A stretch of 64,000 nt of DNA. Origin: Riemerella anatipestifer (GTDB lineage: Bacteria; Bacteroidota; Bacteroidia; Flavobacteriales; Weeksellaceae). The stretch is taken from the NCBI RefSeq assembly GCF_035666175.1, contig NZ_CP142016.1, forward strand, positions 248,001 to 312,000, given 5' to 3'. The notes under the pieces are model-generated. The model saw nothing but the letters and a program-made list of their open reading frames with translations, was not told the origin of the DNA and made no database searches. The position numbers and the translations under genes were made by a program. Shown one piece after another: positions 44,842-53,581 of this stretch (position 1 is the stretch's first letter; every line of letters begins with the position of its first letter).

Positions 44842-45498
44842 TTATTGATAATTTCTCGCACCAAATATGGCAGACCCAACTCTAATAGAATTAGCTCCGC
44901 ATTCTATTGCCAACGGAAAATCACCACTCATACCCATAGATAGAGTATTTAATTGATGAGAATCTGAAAGATAATCATATAACTGCTTCAGAAAAGAAAA
45001 TTCTCTTCTGATTTGTGTTTCATCATCGGTAAAAGTCGCCATTCCCATCAACCCTTGTAATTTGATATTAGGAAATTCGCCTTGTTTTATTTTAACACAT
45101 AACTCTTTTACTTCATTAATTTCCATACCTGTTTTGGTATCTTCTTCTGCAATTTTAACTTGAAGCAAAATATTGATGATTCTATTGTGTTTTCTTGCTT
45201 GTTTATCTATTTCCTGTAATAGTTTTTCCGAATCCACACTTTGTATGGTGTGGACAAAAGGAGCAATATATTTAACCTTATTGGTTTGTAGATGCCCTAT
45301 AAGATGCCACTGTATATCACTTGGCAACTCAGTATGTTTGGCTACCAACTCCTGTACTTTGTTTTCTCCAAATACTCTATGCCCCAAATTGTAAACTTTT
45401 TGTACATCTTCAACTGGATAAGTTTTAGAAACCGCTACAAGATTTACAGTTTTAGGAATTTGTGATACAAGTTGGGTATAATTAGTTTCTATAGACAT
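44842..45498 (-). CDS. YggS/PLPBP-type pyridoxal-phosphate homeostasis protein
   Basis: A PLP-binding barrel protein controlling vitamin B6 and amino-acid balance; no known catalytic turnover. The frame extends to 45528, but the ATG at 45496-45498 (MSIETNYTQL) fits the family better, giving 218 residues. The lysine that binds PLP is in VNLVAVSKTYP; WHLIGHLQTNKVKY and SMGMSGDFPLAIECGANSIR complete the signature. It lies downstream of mscL behind a terminator. Confidence 0.93.
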   Translation of the reverse strand: MSIETNYTQLVSQIPKTVNLVAVSKTYPVEDVQKVYNLGHRVFGENKVQELVAKHTELPSDIQWHLIGHLQTNKVKYIAPFVHTIQSVDSEKLLQEIDKQARKHNRIINILLQVKIAEEDTKTGMEINEVKELCVKIKQGEFPNIKLQGLMGMATFTDDETQIRREFSFLKQLYDYLSDSHQLNTLSMGMSGDFPLAIECGANSIRVGSAIFGARNYQ

Positions 45499-45538
45499 AT
45501 AACGCAAGATTATAACAATATTGAGCAAAAATAAAAAA

Positions 45539-45556
45539 AACCGCCATATGGCGGTT
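45539..45556 (-). terminator. rho-independent terminator after mscL
   Basis: Palindrome AACCGCCATATGGCGGTT flanked by A-runs and T-runs, 20 bp past the mscL stop on the minus strand; it could also work in the other direction. Confidence 0.85.
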
Positions 45557-45575
45557 AAAAAAAATATTGTTGAAA

Positions 45576-45947
45576 TTATTTTTTTAGTAGGTCTCTTATT
45601 TCTGCTAAAAGTTCTTCTTGTGTAAGTCCTGCTGGAGCTTCTTCTACTTTTTCTTCTTTCTTCATTTTGTTAATACCTTTAATCATTACAAACAAAACAA
45701 AAGCTATACATAAGAAACTGATAACAGCAGAAAGGAAACTTCCGTATTTAATGCCATTCCAAGACAATTGAGCTATATTTTCTGCCCCAATTTTTTCCAG
45801 CATCGGACTCAGAAGTGCAGGCGTAATAACATCTCCTACAAAAGAGTTTACAATCTTTCCGAAAGCTCCTCCTATAATTACACCGACAGCTAAGTCGATA
45901 ACATTGCCTTTAACAGCAAACTCTTTAAATTCTTTGATAAATCCCAT
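45576..45947 (-). CDS. mscL: large-conductance mechanosensitive channel
   Basis: A pentameric safety valve that opens under membrane tension. The 123-residue protein has the N-terminal FIKEFKEFAVKGNVIDLAVG and first helix GVIIGGAFGKIVNSFVGDVI, a second helix near residue 72-92, and a cytoplasmic charged helix with EELLAEIRDLL. Length is typical. IS copy 4 ends 13 bp upstream of its ATG, so its natural promoter is separated from the gene. Confidence 0.97.
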   Translation of the reverse strand: MGFIKEFKEFAVKGNVIDLAVGVIIGGAFGKIVNSFVGDVITPALLSPMLEKIGAENIAQLSWNGIKYGSFLSAVISFLCIAFVLFVMIKGINKMKKEEKVEEAPAGLTQEELLAEIRDLLKK

Positions 45948-45960
45948 AATATTTATTATA

Positions 45961-46070
45961 CTCGTTGTGCATTTTAAATAATACTGATTTTTAGATGATT
46001 TAATTTTCTTTGGAACTCGTTGTGCATTTTAAATAATACTGATTTTTAGATGATTTAATTTTCTTTGGAA
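45961..46070. repeat. perfect 55-bp tandem repeat: duplicated IS right end
   Basis: 45961-46015 and 46016-46070 are identical, each starting CTCGTTGTGCATTTTAAATA and ending TTTTCTTTGGAA. Each unit contains the right inverted repeat, so the element has two potential right ends; the outer one borders the target repeat. Confidence 0.95.
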
Positions 46071-46908
46071 GATAAATTTATTGATATATTGAATAACCGT
46101 TGCGGCGGTTATTTTACTGATTATCCTTGTTTTAAAGCCTTCAAAAGTTTTAGCATAGTTTCTTTTAATCATAAATTGGTCGCAAAGTTGAGAGAAAAAT
46201 GTCTCAATTCGTTTTCGCTTTTTCTTGTACAATGAAAATTGAGGAATATAATCTTTCTGATTACTTCTCATTGGTGTATCTAATTTAATATTAGCATAGT
46301 TAAATAAATCTATTTGAACTTTTGCTGATAAATAGCCTCTATCTCCAATTAAAGTACAGTTTCGCATTTGCTCACCAATATCTTTTAAATAGTGGATGTC
46401 GTGAACGGATGCAGGGCTTATATCAAAATTCTTAATCAACACCATTTAAAGAACATACTGCGTGTAGTTTATAGCCATAGAAATATAATTTCTGTGAAGC
46501 ACAATAACCATATGTTGGTGAAGAATAGGATTGCTCTTTACAAATTTTTGAACGAGTAGAACGAGCGTTTTCACAAACTTTCATTGGCATGCTATCAACG
46601 ATAAAAATATCTTCAAACTCATTGAACTCCATCGAAATACGCTGTCTAATTTGCTCTGTTTGTAGGGATAGTCTTCGTTTTCGCTTATTGTAAACACTTC
46701 TTTCAATTTTGTTTATCAGAGAGTTTGGCAATTTTCTAAATAACTGTAATTCGCTATCAATACTCAAGTATTCAGCAGTAATATTAAGACTTATGACTTC
46801 TAAATCGCTCATTTTAGGTGTTCTTCTCTGATAACTAATCAGTTGATTTTCTGAAAAAAGTCCTAAAACTTCCAAAATTCTTTCATATATTTGCTCTAAG
46901 TTGTTCAT
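46029..46908 (-). pseudogene. IS982-family transposase, disrupted by a 1-bp insertion (copy 4)
   Basis: The reading frame is split into an N-terminal piece (46432-46908, ending SLNGVD) and a C-terminal piece (46029-46445). Comparison with copies 1-3 shows one extra base: CAACACC where the others have CACACC, at 46438/46439 on the plus strand. Asp105 lies in the first piece and Asp189 and Glu235 in the second, so no functional enzyme is made. It has Leu4 and Ala115 like copies 2-3 but Ile177 like copy 1. Confidence 0.95.
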
Positions 46909-46995
46909 TTATATCGTTTTATAGCAAAAACAATATACTGATTTTCAGTCTAATAAACAACTCTTGTTTTTTTCATTTCATAATGCACAACGGGT

Positions 46996-47263
46996 TTATT
47001 ATATTTTCTTATGGACAAAGATATTAAAAAATGTTAATCAACCTAAATTATTCTTTGTTACTTTGAATAAGGTTTTTAAATAAATTAGAATTCGTAACTT
47101 TTATTATAAAAAATTAACATTATCCTCATAATCTGACTCTTTTTTTTAGAAATAAGAGAATTTGGCAAGAAAATTGATTACAACAAATTACTTTTTGCAA
47201 AAAGTCTCAAAACTAATAATCATTTGTAGATTTATTTAGTATTAATTTTAAATTTTATGACAA
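46996..47263. other. AT-rich leader region upstream of tonB
   Basis: 268 bp between IS copy 4 and the tonB start. No gene or RNA fold is visible, and I find no exact TAnnTTTG element; the tonB promoter is presumably here in a degenerate form. Confidence 0.5.
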
Positions 47264-48115
47264 ATGATAACTTTTTCACAAAATCAAAACGAACAAAAAG
47301 CTCTAGATGAACTCTTATTTGCAGGTAGAAATAAAGCCTATGGAGCCTATTCTCTTAGAGCAGAAGCTGATTATTATCTCAAAAAGGCTTTATTTTCAGG
47401 AGTGGCTGTATTTGGAGTTTTCATTGGAGGGACCTATGCTTATTTGCAAACAAAAAAAGTACATATTACTACCAATAAAGGCGTAGAAATAGAGCTAAAA
47501 CCTATTGAGCCCGTAATAAAAGAGGATAAAATAGTTAAACCAATCGTACCCAAAGTACAATCGGTTAAGGAAGTTGAAAAAACGGTAGAAGTTAAAACAG
47601 TGGATACTCGTGTTCCTACACCTACGGCTAATCCGCCTATAGAAACGCCTTTACCAAGTATTAAAACTCTACAAACAGCTGCATCTGGTTTTGAAAATAA
47701 AGAAGGAATTATATCTACCACTAGTATTGCACCTACCAAACCTAACATTGGAAATGGAACTGTTACTAATAATACAGTGCCAGAAGTAGTTAAACCCAAT
47801 AATGTTATAGAAACCGTAGTGGACGAAGATGCTGTATTTATGGGAGGTATAGATTCTTTTAGAGCTAAAGTAGGTGAGAATTTTGATTATGAAGCAATGG
47901 CTGGAGAGGAAGGTCTTGTAAAAGCAATGGTAACATTTGTGGTAGAAAGAGATGGTACTATTACCAATGTGAAAGCGGAGGGACAAAACAATATGTTTAA
48001 TAAGGAAGCTGAAAAAGCCATAAAATCTGTCAAAGGTAAATGGACTCCTGCTAAAATTAAGGGAGAGGCGGTACGTTCTTACTTCAGAATTCCTGTATCT
48101 ATAAAGTTTGAATGA
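47264..48115 (+). CDS. TonB-family energy transducer
   Basis: Transfers proton-motive energy from ExbB/ExbD to outer-membrane receptors. The 283-residue protein has a cytoplasmic N-terminus with KALDELLFAGRNKAYGAYSL, typical of Bacteroidota TonB proteins, one membrane helix (about 45-65), a Pro/Lys/Val-rich periplasmic spacer, and a TonB_C domain (LVKAMVTFVVERDGTITNVK, RSYFRIPVSIKFE). No exbBD genes are nearby. Ends with a strong hairpin that also contains two DnaA-box sequences. Confidence 0.92.
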   Translation: MITFSQNQNEQKALDELLFAGRNKAYGAYSLRAEADYYLKKALFSGVAVFGVFIGGTYAYLQTKKVHITTNKGVEIELKPIEPVIKEDKIVKPIVPKVQSVKEVEKTVEVKTVDTRVPTPTANPPIETPLPSIKTLQTAASGFENKEGIISTTSIAPTKPNIGNGTVTNNTVPEVVKPNNVIETVVDEDAVFMGGIDSFRAKVGENFDYEAMAGEEGLVKAMVTFVVERDGTITNVKAEGQNNMFNKEAEKAIKSVKGKWTPAKIKGEAVRSYFRIPVSIKFE

Positions 48116-48141
48116 TAAATAATTACAATTTTTGACCAATT

Positions 48142-48182
48142 AATTATCCACAATTACCTTAAAATTGTGGATAATTTTTTTA
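48142..48182 (+). terminator. terminator after tonB; stem contains two inverted DnaA-box sequences
   Basis: A 14-bp perfect stem (AATTATCCACAATT at 48142-48155 with AATTGTGGATAATT at 48163-48176) is followed by a T-run. Each arm includes TTATCCACA, the exact DnaA-box consensus, at 48145-48153 (plus) and 48165-48173 region (minus). Confidence 0.8.
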
Positions 48183-48258
48183 TAAGTTTAAAGTATTCAT
48201 TACAAACAAATTAACATATTTTTATATTTTGAAAATTGAGACTGCATTAAAAAAATTG

Positions 48259-48266
48259 TATTTTTG
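48259..48266 (+). promoter_or_regulatory. Bacteroidota -7 promoter element for parA
   Basis: TATTTTTG, exact consensus, 17 bp before the parA ATG; a TTG at 48236-48238 lies 20 bp upstream and could be the -33 element. Confidence 0.65.
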
Positions 48267-48283
48267 GGACTTAAATCAAAAAT

Positions 48284-49057
48284 ATGGGTAAAATAATAGG
48301 TGTTGCTAATCAGAAAGGTGGTGTAGGGAAAACTACAACTTCCGTGAATTTGGCTGCGGCATTAGGCGTTTTGGAGAAAAAAGTTTTGATTATAGATGCA
48401 GACCCTCAGGCTAATGCCACTTCTGGGCTAGGCATAGAGGAAGTACAGTATTCTACTTACAATCTTTTGGAGCATAGCGTTACAGCTAGAGAATGTATCG
48501 TGCCTACGAGTTCTCCTAATTTAGACATTATTCCGTCTCACATAGATTTAGTTGCTGCCGAGATAGAGCTTGTAGATAGAGATAACAGGGAATATATGCT
48601 AAAACAAGCCTTAGAAGAAGTTAAGGACGATTATGACTACATCATTATAGATTGTGCTCCTAGCTTAGGACTTATCACAGTTAATGCACTTACTTCCGCA
48701 GACTCTGTTATTATTCCTATCCAGTGTGAATATTATGCACTAGAAGGTTTAGGTAAACTACTTAATACCATCAAAAACGTCCAAAATATACACAACCCTA
48801 ATTTGGATATAGAAGGGCTTCTTCTAACAATGTATGATGGAAGGCTTAGGCTATCCAACCAAGTCGTAGAAGAGGTAAACACTCATTTCCCTGATATGGT
48901 TTTTGAAACCGTTATCAATCGTAATGTAAGGCTTAGCGAAGCTCCTAGTTTTGGAGAAAGTATCCTAATGTACGATGCCGAGAGTAAAGGTGCCATACAG
49001 TACATACAACTTGCTGAGGAAGTTTTACTTAAAAACGAAGAAAAAGTATCAAACTAA
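48284..49057 (+). CDS. parA: chromosome-partitioning ATPase ParA (Soj)
   Basis: A Walker-type ATPase that moves ParB-bound origins on the nucleoid. The 257-residue protein begins GKIIGVANQKGGVGKTTTSV (deviant Walker A) with LIIDADPQANAT and DYIIIDCAPSLGLITVNAL. No N-terminal DNA-binding domain, as in chromosomal Soj. It heads the cluster parA-parB-DUF5683-dapB-lepB-wbqC, whose genes are all in the same direction with short gaps. Confidence 0.96.
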   Translation: MGKIIGVANQKGGVGKTTTSVNLAAALGVLEKKVLIIDADPQANATSGLGIEEVQYSTYNLLEHSVTARECIVPTSSPNLDIIPSHIDLVAAEIELVDRDNREYMLKQALEEVKDDYDYIIIDCAPSLGLITVNALTSADSVIIPIQCEYYALEGLGKLLNTIKNVQNIHNPNLDIEGLLLTMYDGRLRLSNQVVEEVNTHFPDMVFETVINRNVRLSEAPSFGESILMYDAESKGAIQYIQLAEEVLLKNEEKVSN

Positions 49058-49083
49058 AAACATTAAATCTAAATCATTATTAA

Positions 49084-49974
49084 ATGAAAGATAAAAAAAG
49101 AGCCATGGGGCGAGGTTTAGGAGCGATATTGAATGCTGAAAAAAAGGCAGCCATAAACACTGCTACAGACGAAGGTGCTAAGCAGATTATGGGAAGTATC
49201 GTTGAGATTAACATAGAGGATATTTACCCCAACCCTAACCAGCCTAGAACTTACTTTGACGAAGACGCTCTTAACCAATTAGCACAATCTATCAAAAACC
49301 TAGGGGTGATACAACCTATCACGCTTAGAAAAGATGGAGCTAAGTTTGAAATTATTTCAGGGGAACGAAGATACCGAGCTTCCCAAATAGCAGGATTAAA
49401 AACTATACCTGCATACATTCGTTTGGTAAACGACCAAGAGCTCCTAGAAATGGCTCTTGTGGAAAATATTCAACGAGAAGATTTAGATGCTATCGAAATT
49501 GCTTTAACTTACCAAAGATTGCTTGAAGAAATAGGTATGACACAGGAAAACCTAAGTCAGCGTATTGGTAAAGAAAGAAGTACGATTACTAATTATATCC
49601 GCCTTCTAAGATTAAGCCCAGAAGTACAAGGAGCAATTAGAACAGGAACAATTTCAGCGGGACACGGAAGAGCCATCATAAGCCTTCAAGACGAAAAGCT
49701 ACAACAAGAGTTATTTGATAAAATTATCAAAGAACAACTTAATGTTCGCCAAGCAGAAGCCGTAGCATCTGGACTAAAAAATCCTAAAGAGAAAAAAAAT
49801 AAAGTAGAAAGAGAGCTTCCTAACCATTTAAAAAGAACTCAAAAATCCCTTTCTGATTTACTAGACATAAAGGTAGATATTAAAGCCTCTGCCAACGGAA
49901 AGAAAGGAAAAATAGTTTTTGATTTCAATAATGAAGAAGAGCTAGAACGAATTTTAAATGCTTTTGAAAAATAA
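49084..49974 (+). CDS. parB: chromosome-partitioning protein ParB (Spo0J)
   Basis: A CTP-dependent DNA clamp that loads at parS. The 296-residue protein shows GRGLGAILNAEK near the start, the N-domain motifs YPNPNQPRTYFDEDAL and ISGERRYRAS, ALVENIQREDLDAIE, a helix-turn-helix (LSQRIGKERSTITNYIRLLR) and a C-terminal dimer domain. I could not find a full parS site in this window. Confidence 0.96.
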   Translation: MKDKKRAMGRGLGAILNAEKKAAINTATDEGAKQIMGSIVEINIEDIYPNPNQPRTYFDEDALNQLAQSIKNLGVIQPITLRKDGAKFEIISGERRYRASQIAGLKTIPAYIRLVNDQELLEMALVENIQREDLDAIEIALTYQRLLEEIGMTQENLSQRIGKERSTITNYIRLLRLSPEVQGAIRTGTISAGHGRAIISLQDEKLQQELFDKIIKEQLNVRQAEAVASGLKNPKEKKNKVERELPNHLKRTQKSLSDLLDIKVDIKASANGKKGKIVFDFNNEEELERILNAFEK

Positions 49975-49978
49975 ATTA

Positions 49979-50563
49979 ATGTCTAAGGTTTTTAGTTTTT
50001 TAGCTTTATTGTTCGTTTCGCTAGGGTTAGCTCAGAACACTAATGTAGATACTCTTGGTATTTCCAAAACAGAGACTGAAGTAGTAAAAGCTAATGCTAA
50101 TAAGCCTATTCTAAAAACTTACAACCCTACACTTGCAGGGCTTTATTCTGCGGTATTACCGGGTTTAGGACAGTATTACAACAAAAAATATTGGAAAATC
50201 CCTATTGTATGGGGTGCAGTAGGTACTAGCGTGGGCATTGCTATTTGGAATCAAAACAATTACGAACGCTATCGAAAAGCCTTTGTAGCAGAGCTTAACA
50301 ATCAGCCACATGAATTCTCTGGTATTAGTGGTATAGATGCTACCGTTCTTGGGAATACACAAGACCGTATGAAACGCCAAAGAGATTATGCCATTGCTAT
50401 TTCGGCAGGAATTTACATACTCAATATTATTGATGCCGTTGTGGACGCTCATTTACACGAACAAAGAAACGACCCAGATTTAGCCATTGCTCCTACTCTA
50501 CTTAGTGACCAATGGGGCTTACAAAACGGAAAATTAGGGTTTTCACTCAATTATAGATTTTAA
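49979..50563 (+). CDS. DUF5683-domain membrane protein
   Basis: The frame extends back to 49958 inside parB, but the ATG at 49979 (MSKVFSFLALLFVSLGLAQ) gives a signal peptide and avoids the overlap. The 194-residue protein carries the DUF5683 core YSAVLPGLGQYYNKKYWKIP and two hydrophobic segments. The family regularly follows parB in Bacteroidota; function unknown. Confidence 0.85.
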   Translation: MSKVFSFLALLFVSLGLAQNTNVDTLGISKTETEVVKANANKPILKTYNPTLAGLYSAVLPGLGQYYNKKYWKIPIVWGAVGTSVGIAIWNQNNYERYRKAFVAELNNQPHEFSGISGIDATVLGNTQDRMKRQRDYAIAISAGIYILNIIDAVVDAHLHEQRNDPDLAIAPTLLSDQWGLQNGKLGFSLNYRF

Positions 50564-50575
50564 AAAAACAAACTT

Positions 50576-51274
50576 ATGAAAATTGCACTAGTAGGATATG
50601 GTAAAATGGGGAAAATTATAGACCAAATAGCTACCCAAAGAGGACATCAAGTAGTCGCTAGGCTTAACGAATCTCCTACCCTAGAAAATCTTAATCAGCC
50701 CGATGTGGTAATAGAATTTTCTAATCCAGAAGTCGCTTTCGAAAATATCAAAACTTGTCTTGAACTTAATATCCCTGTGGTTTGTGGTACAACAGGGTGG
50801 TTAGAAAGAAAGCCTGAAATAGAAAAAATAGCAGAAGCCAACAAAACTGCATTTTTATATGGGTCTAACTTTAGTCTTGGAGTGAATTTATTTTTTGAAC
50901 TAAATGAAAGACTTGCTCAGCTAATGAATAACTTTGGAGAATATGGTTGTCAGTTAGAGGAAATTCATCACACCCACAAAAAAGATGCTCCTAGTGGCAC
51001 GGCAATTACCTTAGCAGAAGGTATTATAAAACATACTGATTTTGACAGCTGGAAACTAGACGAAACTAAAGATAAAGCCTTAGGCATTACAGCCATAAGA
51101 GAAGACGAAGTACCTGGCACTCACAGTGTTTTCTATCGTTCTGAAGTTGATGAAATTGAAATCAAACATACTGCTTTTAACCGAAATGGATTTGCACTAG
51201 GAGCCGTAATTGCTTCCGAGTGGATTATAGGCAAACAAGGAAACTTCAGTATGAAAGATGTTTTGTTTCAATAA
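50576..51274 (+). CDS. dapB: 4-hydroxy-tetrahydrodipicolinate reductase
   Basis: Reduces the product of DapA in lysine and diaminopimelate synthesis. The 232-residue protein has the NAD(P)-binding loop IALVGYGKMGKII, VVCGTTGW, and the catalytic motif EIHHTHKKDAPSGTA. At 232 residues it is shorter than E. coli DapB (about 273), normal for Bacteroidota. Same pathway as dapF at 1441. Confidence 0.96.
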   Translation: MKIALVGYGKMGKIIDQIATQRGHQVVARLNESPTLENLNQPDVVIEFSNPEVAFENIKTCLELNIPVVCGTTGWLERKPEIEKIAEANKTAFLYGSNFSLGVNLFFELNERLAQLMNNFGEYGCQLEEIHHTHKKDAPSGTAITLAEGIIKHTDFDSWKLDETKDKALGITAIREDEVPGTHSVFYRSEVDEIEIKHTAFNRNGFALGAVIASEWIIGKQGNFSMKDVLFQ

Positions 51275-51305
51275 ATAATGATTATATTCAATAAAAAATA
51301 AACCA

Positions 51306-52916
51306 ATGGATTATATATTAAAATATACCGTTTTTGTACTCATTCTTTCTGTACTAATGGGTGTTTCCACATGGAAACTATTTAAGAAAATGGGATACAA
51401 TCCTATTTTTGCTTTTATACCATTTTATAACTATTTTATAGTTTTAAAAGAAACCGAACAGCCGAAATGGTGGGTAGTATTATCCTATTTCCCTATTGTA
51501 GGTCCTATTATGATGTCTGTTTTTCACTTACATCTTATGAAGAAATTTGGGAAAACAGATATTGTAAGTCAACTTCTTACGGTAGTATTACCGTTTATCT
51601 ATATGGCAACGGTTAACTACAACCCTAAAACTGAAATTGAAGAAAAAGACACCTTCTATCTAAGTGGAGAAGAAAAGGAAGAGAAAAAAGAATCTTTCTT
51701 AGGGTCTATTACCTTTGCGGCGGTGTTTGCTACGGTTATACATACTTTTATTACTCAGCCGTTTGGTATTCCTACAGGGTCTATGGAGCGTACTCTGTTG
51801 GTGGGAGATTTCTTGTTTGTTAATAAACTCAACTACGGCTATAGAATGCCAATGAGACCTTTAGCTATCCCATTTTTGCAAGGAACAATAATGGATACAG
51901 GAGAGCCTAAAAATCCAAAAGACGACCCTAAATCTTATGTAGAAGCCGTTAAGCTACCTTATTTTAGACTACCTGGTTGGGAGAAAGTGGAGCGTAGAGA
52001 TATTGTAGTATTTAACTATCCGCAAGATTCTGTACATACAGCTATAGATAGAAAAGATGCTTATGTAAAAAGGTGTGTGGCTGTAGGCGGTGATGTCTTA
52101 GAAGTTAGAAAAGGAAGGCTTTTCATCAATGGTAAGCCAGAGGTTATTCTGGGCGACCAAGAGAACCAAGTTTCTTATCTTGTATATACTTCTCAGCAGA
52201 TAGATGTTAATCAACTTTGGAATAGGTTGGGATATTTACCTTTACAAGAAGGAGCTACTGCTGATGGTTATGTTTACCATTTCCAAGGGCTTACAGATAA
52301 GTTGTTAGCAGATATTAAGCAACTCCCTGAATTTGTAAAAGCGGAAGAAATACTTTCTGAAAAAGGTGAAAAAACAATTTCTTACCTTAATCCTCAACAG
52401 ACTAAAATTGATACGACTAATACCATTTTCCCAATCAATAGAAATTGGAATCAGGATTGGTACGGACCTATCAGAATTCCTAAAAAAGGAGATGTGGTAA
52501 AAATCAATCAAGAAACACTTCCTGAATACCAATGGATTATTTCTAAATATGAACACAATAAACTAGAAAACAAAAATGGAAAAATCTACATCAATGGTAA
52601 AGAAGCTAATGAATACACCATCAAACAAGATTATTACTTTATGATGGGAGATAACCGTGATGCTTCGTTAGACGCAAGATTTTTCGGATTTGTGCCAGAA
52701 GAATACATCGTAGGAAAACCAATGTTTACTTGGATGAGTCTGCAAGGTGTCTTTGATGAAGGACCTAAAAAAATAAGATGGGACAGAATGTTTAAAGCTA
52801 CTAATACAGGAGAAGCTCACAAAACTTCTTATTGGTGGATAGCCACTATCATTCTTGGATTATTTTTCGGTTGGGAGTATATTTCTAAATTATTCAAAAA
52901 GAAAAAAGACAACTAG
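51306..52916 (+). CDS. lepB: signal peptidase I, long form
   Basis: Cleaves signal peptides on the outer face of the inner membrane. At 536 residues it is much longer than E. coli LepB (324): it has about three or four extra N-terminal helices and a large insert between the catalytic boxes. The nucleophile is Ser159 (GIPTGSMERTLLVGD), the general base Lys255 (DAYVKRCVAVGGD), and MMGDNRDASLDARFFGFV is the last box. A C-terminal helix precedes the basic end. Bacteroidota commonly have such long forms. Stop abuts the next ATG without a gap. Confidence 0.95.
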   Translation: MDYILKYTVFVLILSVLMGVSTWKLFKKMGYNPIFAFIPFYNYFIVLKETEQPKWWVVLSYFPIVGPIMMSVFHLHLMKKFGKTDIVSQLLTVVLPFIYMATVNYNPKTEIEEKDTFYLSGEEKEEKKESFLGSITFAAVFATVIHTFITQPFGIPTGSMERTLLVGDFLFVNKLNYGYRMPMRPLAIPFLQGTIMDTGEPKNPKDDPKSYVEAVKLPYFRLPGWEKVERRDIVVFNYPQDSVHTAIDRKDAYVKRCVAVGGDVLEVRKGRLFINGKPEVILGDQENQVSYLVYTSQQIDVNQLWNRLGYLPLQEGATADGYVYHFQGLTDKLLADIKQLPEFVKAEEILSEKGEKTISYLNPQQTKIDTTNTIFPINRNWNQDWYGPIRIPKKGDVVKINQETLPEYQWIISKYEHNKLENKNGKIYINGKEANEYTIKQDYYFMMGDNRDASLDARFFGFVPEEYIVGKPMFTWMSLQGVFDEGPKKIRWDRMFKATNTGEAHKTSYWWIATIILGLFFGWEYISKLFKKKKDN

Positions 52917-53525
52917 ATGAAACTATTACCTTTGTTTTACCTCCCTCCTATTTCTTGGTGGTCAGAGTTTTTGTTGGAAGAACCTATAATTTTAGAACAA
53001 CACGAAAACTTTCCGAAACAAACTTATAGAAATAGAGCTAATATTTATGGTGCTAATGGGAAACTATCCCTTAGCATTCCGATAAAGCATAATGGGAAAA
53101 GAGCCTTAAAAGATTTGGAAATTTCCTATGACGAAAATTGGCAGAGTTTGCATTGGAAATCTATAAAAATAGCTTACCAAACTTCGCCTTATTTTGAGTT
53201 TTATGAGTCTAAGCTGGAAAAAATATTTCAATCTAAAGAAACCTACTTAAAGGATCTTAATTTAAAGGCTTTAGATATAATTCAAGATATTTTAAAGACA
53301 GATAAAACCTTTCAACTTTCCAAAAGCTACGAGAAAGAAATTGAAGGAGAAGATTATAGAGACTGCTTTTCTGCCAAGCAACCTACGTCTTATGATGTAA
53401 ACGAATATTATCAAACCTTTTCTGATAAGTTGGGCTTTTTAGAAGATTTATCTATTTTAGATTTAATCTGTAACATTGGTCCAGAAGCCACAACTTATAT
53501 CAGAAATGTTAAACTAAAAAATTAA
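52917..53525 (+). CDS. WbqC-family protein
   Basis: The 202-residue protein begins LLPLFYLPPISWWSEFL and contains QTYRNRANIYGANGKLSLS and SPYFEFYESKLEKIF, features of the WbqC-like family seen near polysaccharide genes and, in Bacteroidota, directly after lepB. Enzymatic role unknown. Start codon follows the lepB stop directly, so the pair is translationally linked. Confidence 0.88.
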   Translation: MKLLPLFYLPPISWWSEFLLEEPIILEQHENFPKQTYRNRANIYGANGKLSLSIPIKHNGKRALKDLEISYDENWQSLHWKSIKIAYQTSPYFEFYESKLEKIFQSKETYLKDLNLKALDIIQDILKTDKTFQLSKSYEKEIEGEDYRDCFSAKQPTSYDVNEYYQTFSDKLGFLEDLSILDLICNIGPEATTYIRNVKLKN

Positions 53526-53581
53526 AATGGTATAATACTTGAAAGTCGGTATTATATTAAGTCTTAAAAAAATAGAAAACA

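Larger units (their letters stand above)
45961..46995 (-). mobile_element. IS982-family insertion sequence, ISRa1-like, copy 4 (duplicated right end, frameshifted)
   Basis: 1035 bp on the minus strand: a standard element plus an extra 55-bp copy of its right end and one inserted base. Target repeat TTATTATA is present outside at 45953-45960 and 46996-47003, so the extra end lies inside the target duplication. Located 13 bp upstream of mscL and about 270 bp upstream of tonB. Confidence 0.93.

Noticed and set aside
46029..46908. Programmed frameshifting in the copy 4 transposase.
   Set aside because: The three other copies encode the same protein in one frame; the difference is a single inserted base and not at a slippery motif.
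51306..52916. lepB as a gene fusion because of its 536-residue length.
   Set aside because: The extra N-terminal helices and the insert look like the long signal peptidase form usual in Bacteroidota; no second recognisable enzyme domain is present.
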